Source: Actinidia chinensis (taxonomy: Eukaryota; Streptophyta; Magnoliopsida; Ericales; Actinidiaceae). Taken from it: a stretch of DNA of 12,500 nt. The notes below the pieces were generated by a model. It searched no databases and was not told the DNA's origin. It was given only the letters and a program-made list of their open reading frames with translations. The DNA lies in contig CM018916.1 of assembly GCA_009663005.1 (NCBI GenBank), positions 20,061,250-20,073,749 of the forward strand, read 5' to 3'. Shown one piece after another: positions 8,349 through 12,500 of this stretch (within the stretch, counting starts at the first letter, position 1; every line of letters begins with the position of its first letter). Made by a program: the position numbers and the translations under genes.

Positions 8349-8853
8349 TTCTATCTCTAGTATCTATCAGTCTTGTTCCTTCAAAGATACCAATTCTAGC
8401 CCACTCTATGTAAGATTCTATCAGTGCTCTCTGTGCTCTCACTAGCACAATAGCACGTCCCATCTCTACTCAGACCACCTCTCGCACACAAGAAAACATG
8501 TTGTGTGCTCCACTGGTGGTAATCCCCCAAGGATTAACATTTCTGCTAACTGCCCTCTCCCGCACACACTCTTTGATTCTCTCAAATGGAGCCTTAAATA
8601 GAGAAGATCGGGCCTCCATTGTTGACATTCTTTCCTTCTCTCTGCACGTATCTTTTCTTCTCCTCTGCCGAACATCAGGAGACTTGTCTCTGACCGATTT
8701 CCAAAAATGGAGGCTGCTTCTGAAAGAGGAAGACTTGGCAAGAATTGGCAAGGCTGGTTTGGGCCTTGGGCTGGCTTCATGGGCTTCAATGGGGCTTGAC
8801 TTCCATTGGTTGGGACTCAATTGGGATTTCTGCCCATGGCTGGATTCCAAACA
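8158..8853 (-). repeat. 3' LTR of the retrotransposon
   Basis: Matches 11323-12026 along its whole length. Shared blocks include ATATACGTGG, ATAGGGAGGAGCTCAT, CCAATTCTAGCCCACTCT, CAGTGCTCTCTGTGCTCTCACT, TTAAATAGAGAAGATCGG and GAGGCTGCTTCTG. It begins TGTTG (8158) and ends AAACA (8853), the end having lost the CAACA seen in the other copy. The plus-strand frames here (8498-8947, 8745-9014) are chance frames of LTR sequence and encode nothing. Confidence 0.85.
8203..8235 (-). promoter_or_regulatory. Conserved LTR R/U5 block, 3' LTR copy
   Basis: Read on the minus strand, this holds a CCGACCACGTATATCTGTG block followed by TGTGTTGG. From memory, CCGAACCACGTA followed by a T/G-rich TCTTGTGT tract is a common block in the 3' part of plant LTRs. 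It is one base short here relative to the right LTR. The role is probably in transcript 3' end formation, which is inferred. Confidence 0.4.
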
Positions 8854-8866
8854 AATCTCCCCTCCA
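8854..8866 (-). other. Polypurine tract
   Basis: On the minus strand the bases just before the 3' LTR read GGAGGGGAGATT. A purine run directly upstream of the 3' LTR is the plus-strand DNA priming site of LTR retrotransposons, and here it fixes the orientation together with the primer-binding site near 11320. Two non-purine bases separate it from the LTR. Confidence 0.65.
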
Positions 8867-9834
8867 GCCCATTGGGAGGGTATACTCTGCTTTTCTTCAG
8901 TTATCCATTCCGACAACTTGCTGCTCCAGCTCGCTTGTACGATCTAAAAGACAGTATCTGAGATACGTAACCTCTCAACGGGATCAACTTCTCCCTGAAG
9001 TGAATGACTTCTAAATCGACAGTGCCTGCACCCTTCTCACTTAGGTGCTCTGCTCCCCCTCACACCGGGGTGCTCGGAAAGTACGTCGCTTTTGCAAGTC
9101 GTCGTAACTCCATCTCTCCTCACAGGTTGACACAACTGGAGAGATAACGAAATGATCTCAGAGAGAAAGAGATGTTCGGAGACGTGCGGCACTGTCGTTT
9201 GTGAATCGACTATGTCTCTCCCTCCCCATCTGAGCGTACTCCGGACATCCTGAACTAGTTGCACCTCTCGTGTCTGGCCAGATAGGAATTGCGGCACGTA
9301 TCCAAGCATCTCCTTGCCACTTATTTCCACTGCTGGGATCCTTCAAGTAACCCATCAGGTACTCCATGCGTTGCTTTGCGTGCCTTGTCGCAACGGTTTG
9401 CTTCTTTGTCAATACATTTGCTAAGACCACTGAGACTATGTCGTACAGCAAGAAGTCTCTTTGTCTGGACATTCCCATCAGTCGTTATAGCCTTTCAGGC
9501 TTCTTCTCTGCAGCTTCTCCTGTTTCCCTTGGAAACTATGAGTGTTCCTCACTCGCTTCAAAGCTTCATCGCTTTAGACTCGACAATCTCAATTGAAACA
9601 GCCTTACCGGCACCTTCATGATCTACGTCTGCCATGTGGACACCGGACTGTCCTTTGCCAACAAATCGCACGTTAGCCATTCCGCACAAAGTTCCTCGAT
9701 GATACATTGTGTTAGAGAACACCTCTCTATGTTATTTGCACAAGTCGGTAGCAATCCTGATCAGAAAGCCATTCTGCATCTTAATCTGCCGATGCGCTAG
9801 GAGAAACATCACTCAATCCACAAACAAGCAATCA
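8867..9834 (-). other. Retrotransposon interior, 3' part, no recognisable protein
   Basis: On the minus strand a 106-codon frame (9158-9478) and an overlapping 97-codon frame (9037-9330) are open. The former contains VLTKKQTVATRHAKQRMEYL and further charged residues. I find no pol catalytic motif, no zinc knuckle and no resemblance that I can name. They may be remnants of gag or pol decayed past recognition, an acquired host fragment, or non-coding sequence. Confidence 0.35.
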
Positions 9835-10321
9835 TTGCTGTTGTGCTGCATCTGAAGACTGATCTTGGGCTTATTCCTTGGACAATTCTTCTTGTCCATT
9901 CCTGTCGCAATTAAAAGCACTTAAGGGAGGACCTTGGATTCTGCCTCCGCCATCATCTGCCAGAGATATCTCCATTGGACTTTCTCCTGGCATCTGTGAC
10001 TCCTTCTTGAGGACCTCTTCTTGGCTCTTGCTTTTGACCTATTCTTGTGGCTCTCTGGAACCGCTCGTTTGGTTCAGCCCACTGTAGTCCCTCTGGAAAT
10101 TCAACACAAGCTCCAATAAGATTTTGTTCTGAGATGTATTCTCCCGGTAAATCTCCTCCAATTGGTCCACAACCTATGAGCACAGTCTCAGCGTGCTACA
10201 TGTTGGAACACCCCTGTGTCAATGCATTATCTGATTGAACACACTCGTTCTCAATCGTTGCTACAGTGATGGAACCTCGGTCCAATGCATTGTCTATGGC
10301 CCAAATCGTCTTCCTATTCAT
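9835..10321 (-). pseudogene. Broken gag-like coiled-coil frame
   Basis: Reading leftward on the minus strand, ATG at 10319-10321 opens a 41-residue stretch starting MNRKTIWAIDNALDRGS and ending at a TAG (10196-10198). After one frame change comes an open stretch 10042-10173 with DQLEEIYRENTSQNKILLEL, a heptad-like charged helix. It is followed past a TAG (10039-10041) by a Ser/Glu/Lys-rich part (9874-10038), and past a TAA (9871-9873) by a Gln-rich tail. Amino-acid choice is protein-like rather than random. Position in the element and a helical N-terminal region suggest gag, whose product forms the particle shell, but I recognise no named domain and no CCHC knuckle. At least one frameshift and three stops disable it. 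Confidence 0.4.
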
Positions 10322-10624
10322 TCATTCGTGTCCTTCATACTTGGTTTTACTGGGCGTAATCCGATTGAAAGATGATCAGGGCTCTCAAATCACTCCGCCT
10401 GTTCTTGATTATCCAAATGACAAGCAAAATCTTGAAAACACACCTCCGGATGAATCCAAAAATGCCGAGAAAATCAAAAAGGGCTTTCTGCAAAATCAAA
10501 ACAATTCGGACCCAAATTAATAAATCAGAAATTCAGGGACTAAATTGCAATTTTCCAAACGTCAAGGGATCAATCTGTAAGTACAGAAAGTCAAGGGGGA
10601 AAAGCTCATTTCTATTTGGTAAAC

Positions 10625-10812
10625 GGTCAACGCGCTTTGACTGGGAAAACGGAACGGCATTGGCCTAGGTTAAAGGGCGGGTCAACGGCATCTGGTCAAC
10701 CGGACCAGCTCGGCTACAGGGGAAAAAGTCTTGAGACGGAATAAGCCCCCGTTCGGTAGACGGTCAACGCTAGGGTTGACCAGTCAATGGGCTCGGCTGG
10801 GCTTCCGGTCAA
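10625..10812. promoter_or_regulatory. Cluster of eight W-box cores
   Basis: GGTCAA (reverse complement of the W-box core TTGACC) occurs at 10625-10630, 10680-10685, 10694-10699, 10762-10767 and 10807-10812. TTGACT lies at 10637-10642, TTGACC at 10776-10781 and AGTCAA at 10782-10787. Several sit in a wider repeat, ACGGTCAACG or close. TTGAC(C/T) is the known binding core of WRKY factors, which drive defence and stress genes. Density is far above what six-base motifs would give by chance in 190 bp. It lies downstream of the predicted transcript start, so a regulatory role is inferred. Confidence 0.5.
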
Positions 10813-10907
10813 CGGCTGGGTGACTGGTACGGCTTGACATATGACGTTTGAATCTTCCATCAAAACAAAACACACCATCATGGCCAACTCAATCCGTGGG
10901 CCTTCTT

Positions 10908-10944
10908 TTAAACTTTTCCCTTTTTTCTTTTTTTTTTTCTTTTT
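10908..10944 (+). repeat. T-rich low-complexity tract
   Basis: Runs of T broken by single C or CCC (poly-A/G on the minus, coding-sense strand of the element). It accounts for the lysine run in the minus-strand frame 10714-11055, which is therefore not evidence of a protein. Confidence 0.85.
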
Positions 10945-11302
10945 CAAAAGCTTAAATGATGATGTTTGGCTTACTCCAAAATGAACAGCGTGTCTTGGAT
11001 GGTGCGTCGGGGGGCAGGTGGGTTCATTCCGGGAGCAATGGGGGCGAGCGTGCATTCCAGTAATATTCTACCTCTGGGAGCAGTGGGGAGAGTGGATTGA
11101 AGCGTGAAATTCAGGCGGCGCGTGAGGGCTCGTAAGGCGTTGCCGATTTTGAAGCAGTTGGTTGCATGAGCTTCGTATCGACGAGACGAAATCTGTGGTT
11201 GGTTATGCTCAAACGCCATTTTGAGCACTTAGGATTTGGTCAGAATTCGAAATAGGCATTTCTCGTTCGCCGCCGAAATCGCTCCGGGACTCAAGGTGAC
11301 GC

Positions 11303-11320
11303 GGAACTGATATGATACCA
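11303..11320 (-). other. Primer-binding site
   Basis: Two bases inside the right LTR the minus strand reads TGGTATCATATCAGTTCC. The first eight bases (11313-11320) match TGGTATCA, the complement of the 3' end of plant initiator methionine tRNA, the usual primer for reverse transcription of plant LTR elements. The match then breaks off (the usual continuation is GAGC), which may be decay or a family-specific form. Confidence 0.7.
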
Positions 11321-11370
11321 ATTGTTGCTGACAAGGGACTAGTCACCAGCCACATATAAACCTTAATCAA

Positions 11371-11406
11371 CCACACACACAAGAACAGAGATATACGTGG
11401 TTCGGC
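11371..11406 (-). promoter_or_regulatory. Conserved LTR R/U5 block, 5' LTR copy
   Basis: On the minus strand: GCCGAACCACGTATATCTCT followed by a T/G-rich TTCTTGTGTGTGTGG. The corresponding place in the other LTR (8203-8235) has the same block with one base missing. Its survival in both otherwise diverged copies and its likeness to a motif common in plant LTRs suggest an old functional constraint, probably transcript 3' end processing. Confidence 0.45.
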
Positions 11407-11756
11407 CCCAATTCTGCCTCATCCACGGAGTGGAAACCAAATTAATTCACTATCTCATGGAATGAATTACAATGAGTAACAATAGGGAGGAGCTCATCCA
11501 ACTTACCTTCAACACTCTCTCTATCTCTCTGTACTCTAAGTCTTGCCTCTCTCACAGTGTACCAATTCTAGCCCACTCTCTTTTTCGTTTGCAGATCTCT
11601 CAGTGCTCTCTGTGCTCTCACTCGCACCAAGCCTCCCCTCTCTCTCAGCCACGATGTACACAGCAACATGCTGTGTTTTGTGTTGCTCCCGAAATCCCCC
11701 AAAGATTACATTTCTGTCACGTCTCCCCGACACTCTTTGCTCTCCAAACGGAGCCC

Positions 11757-11766
11757 CTTTAAATAG
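11757..11766 (-). promoter_or_regulatory. TATA-like box of the LTR promoter
   Basis: Minus strand TATTTAAAGG, with the same core (TATTTAAGG) in the left LTR near 8593-8601. The surrounding TTAAATAGAGAAGATCGG block is one of the best-kept between the two LTRs. A start of transcription about 30 bases further left on the minus strand (around 11725) would follow. It lies inside the LTR as a retrotransposon promoter should. Confidence 0.45.
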
Positions 11767-11926
11767 AGAAGATCGGCTCCCCCATTGTGACATTCTTTCC
11801 TTCTTCTATGCCTCTCTTCTTCACTCCTCTGCCTCACATCAGGACTTTGTCTCTGAACAGTTTCCAATGGAGGCTGCTTCTGGAAGAGGGAAAACGACTT
11901 GGCAAGGAATTGGCAAGGCTTGGATT

Positions 11927-11993
11927 TGGGCCTTGGGCTAGCTTCATGGGTTCAATGGGCTTGACTTCCATGGGTTGGGCCTCACATTGGGCT
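11927..11993 (+). promoter_or_regulatory. Cluster of five TGGGCY motifs in U3
   Basis: TGGGCC/T occurs at 11927-11932, 11934-11939, 11956-11961, 11976-11981 and 11988-11993. The left LTR keeps three at 8760-8765, 8767-8772 and 8780-8785. The motif is the plant site II element known to bind TCP factors. In element sense the cluster lies upstream of the TATA-like box, where an enhancer would be. Confidence 0.4.
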
Positions 11994-12026
11994 TTCTTCC
12001 AATTGGGACTGGCTTCCCCCCCAACA

Positions 12027-12030
12027 GTCT
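12027..12030. repeat. Right target-site duplication (GTCT)
   Basis: GTCT directly after the right LTR, equal to 8154-8157 directly before the left LTR. It supports the LTR limits chosen and shows the element inserted as a unit rather than arising by local rearrangement. Confidence 0.6.
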
Positions 12031-12500
12031 GAGCATTAGATTAGGATACTAGTTTTGTATTCAACCTTCTTATGTATTACTCCTACATGTTACTGGTTTA
12101 ACCTGGCGTTGTGGAATCTTGAACAATGTTTTCTATCTTCCATTGCGGTGATACCTTCTCTGTTTTCAGTGGGATTTTTCCCACTTCTGCATCACATATG
12201 CTGAATTTTTTGTTCTTTATTTCTAATTTCGTCCTTGCATGCATATTATTTCTCTACTTACTGTTTATTCCAGGTTTGCCTGGAATATAATTGTGGGATC
12301 CAGTTGTCTCTATACTGCAGTGTGTGATTTGTAGCACATGGAATTTTGTCATGGGGGGCATATATAAGTCAGTTCCCTTTTTTACTTCTCATTTATTCAT
12401 TTAGTTTGCTCCTAGTTTGTTTTTTAAGCTTAATTCCTTTTTGTGGCCTATTTTTTTCTTAAATTTTTTAACGAGCTATTTTCTATGTAGAATGATTCAT
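12031..12500. other. Gene-free right flank, intron-like
   Basis: T-rich sequence with no recognisable coding frame. Splice-acceptor-like TTATTCCAG near 12265-12274 and CTATACTGCAG near 12310-12320 follow pyrimidine-rich stretches, but the short segments after them match nothing I know. This DNA would have been continuous with the sequence left of 8154 before the retrotransposon inserted. Confidence 0.45.

Larger units (their letters stand above)
10322..11302 (-). other. Retrotransposon 5' leader region
   Basis: Lies between the primer-binding site and the gag-like frame. It contains phrases such as AGGGACTAAATTGCAATTTT (near 10535-10555, plus strand), common in non-coding parts of plant retrotransposons, a T/C-rich tract at 10908-10944 and a cluster of W-box cores at 10625-10812. 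A minus-strand frame at 10971-11228 is open for 85 codons, beginning MLKMAFEHNQP, but I recognise no domain in it, and a second frame (10714-11055) runs through the homopolymer tract. Whether any of the leader is translated is unknown. Confidence 0.45.
8158..12026 (-). mobile_element. Old non-autonomous LTR retrotransposon, minus orientation
   Basis: Two directly repeated LTRs of about 0.7 kb enclose an interior of about 2.47 kb. The orientation is minus: a tRNA-Met-type primer-binding site lies next to the right LTR and a polypurine tract next to the left LTR. The LTRs end in TGTTG/CAACA-type borders, and GTCT flanks both sides. The LTRs differ by many substitutions and indels, so the insertion is old. 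The interior lacks any sign of protease D-S/T-G, integrase zinc motif, YVDD reverse transcriptase or RNase H, and has only a broken gag-like frame. It therefore would depend on enzymes of a related full-length element. The superfamily (Copia or Gypsy) cannot be settled without pol. Confidence 0.85.
11323..12026 (-). repeat. 5' LTR of the retrotransposon
   Basis: Starts TGTTG at 11323 and ends CAACA at 12026, a perfect 5-bp inverted border of the kind LTRs carry; in element sense it opens TGTTGGGGGG. It is the upstream LTR, since the primer-binding site abuts its inner end. U3 would be the right part (with the TGGGCY cluster and TATA-like box), and R/U5 the left part. Plus-strand frames here (11472-11762, 11543-11941, 11787-12032) are chance frames. 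Confidence 0.85.

Noticed and set aside
8470..9014. Overlapping frames of 89-149 codons on both strands
   Set aside because: They lie in the left LTR and the adjacent interior. The LTR-matching parts have no shared frame conservation with the right LTR, where indels break them. They are chance frames in CT-rich sequence.
10714..11055. 113-codon minus-strand frame with a lysine run
   Set aside because: The lysines are the T-rich homopolymer tract at 10908-10944, and no domain is visible. It lies in the retrotransposon leader.
11472..12032. Plus- and minus-strand frames of 81-132 codons
   Set aside because: They fall inside the right LTR. Open length comes from CT-rich composition, and no domain is recognisable.
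1..12500. CRISPR array, tRNA, rRNA or bacterial-type operon
   Set aside because: No regularly spaced direct repeats, no cloverleaf or rRNA signature, and no ribosome-binding sites with tightly packed genes. All signs are of plant nuclear DNA.

Overview
This is nuclear DNA of a flowering plant, most likely a eudicot. The signs are AT-rich non-coding sequence, a GA-microsatellite and pyrimidine-rich leader of plant 5' UTR type, a plant-consensus splice donor, and two kinds of plant transposable element. I found no intact host protein-coding gene. Almost every long reading frame is a chance frame inside a repeat. I could not identify the species.

Layout. 1-820 is AT-rich and non-coding, with one hairpin at the left edge. 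About 840-1411 looks like a promoter and 5' UTR exon: a palindromic TCP-type site at 1008-1020, a CT-rich stretch, a (GA)n run, and a GTAAGTAA donor at 1412. From 1412 on the DNA looks intronic or intergenic. It contains a GC-rich dispersed-repeat fragment (about 2437-2600).

3345-6267 is the decayed coding core of a PIF/Harbinger DNA transposon. Its two genes lie on the same strand: a DDE transposase pseudogene (about 3345-4885) and a Myb/SANT-like accessory pseudogene (about 5106-6267). In a living element the two proteins act together, the Myb-like protein aiding DNA binding and nuclear entry and the transposase cutting and joining. Here both are broken by frameshifts and stops. The transposase also holds an intron remnant and a probable nested MITE. 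I could not find the element's terminal inverted repeats.

6268-8157 is gene-free and AT-rich. 8158-12026 is a complete but old LTR retrotransposon lying on the minus strand. It has two diverged LTRs of about 0.7 kb (8158-8853 and 11323-12026), TGTTG/CAACA-type ends, a flanking GTCT repeat, a primer-binding site next to the right LTR and a polypurine tract next to the left LTR. The interior of about 2.5 kb shows no protease, integrase or reverse transcriptase motifs. It carries a leader with a dense cluster of W-box cores and a broken coiled-coil gag-like frame, so it is best read as a non-autonomous element. 12031-12500 is gene-free flank.

I did not find a new multi-gene system. The most unusual items are the compact W-box cluster in the retrotransposon leader, the TGGGCY cluster in its U3, the unrecognised coiled-coil frame, and the chance that both large elements sit in a first intron of a host gene whose 5' exon ends at 1411.
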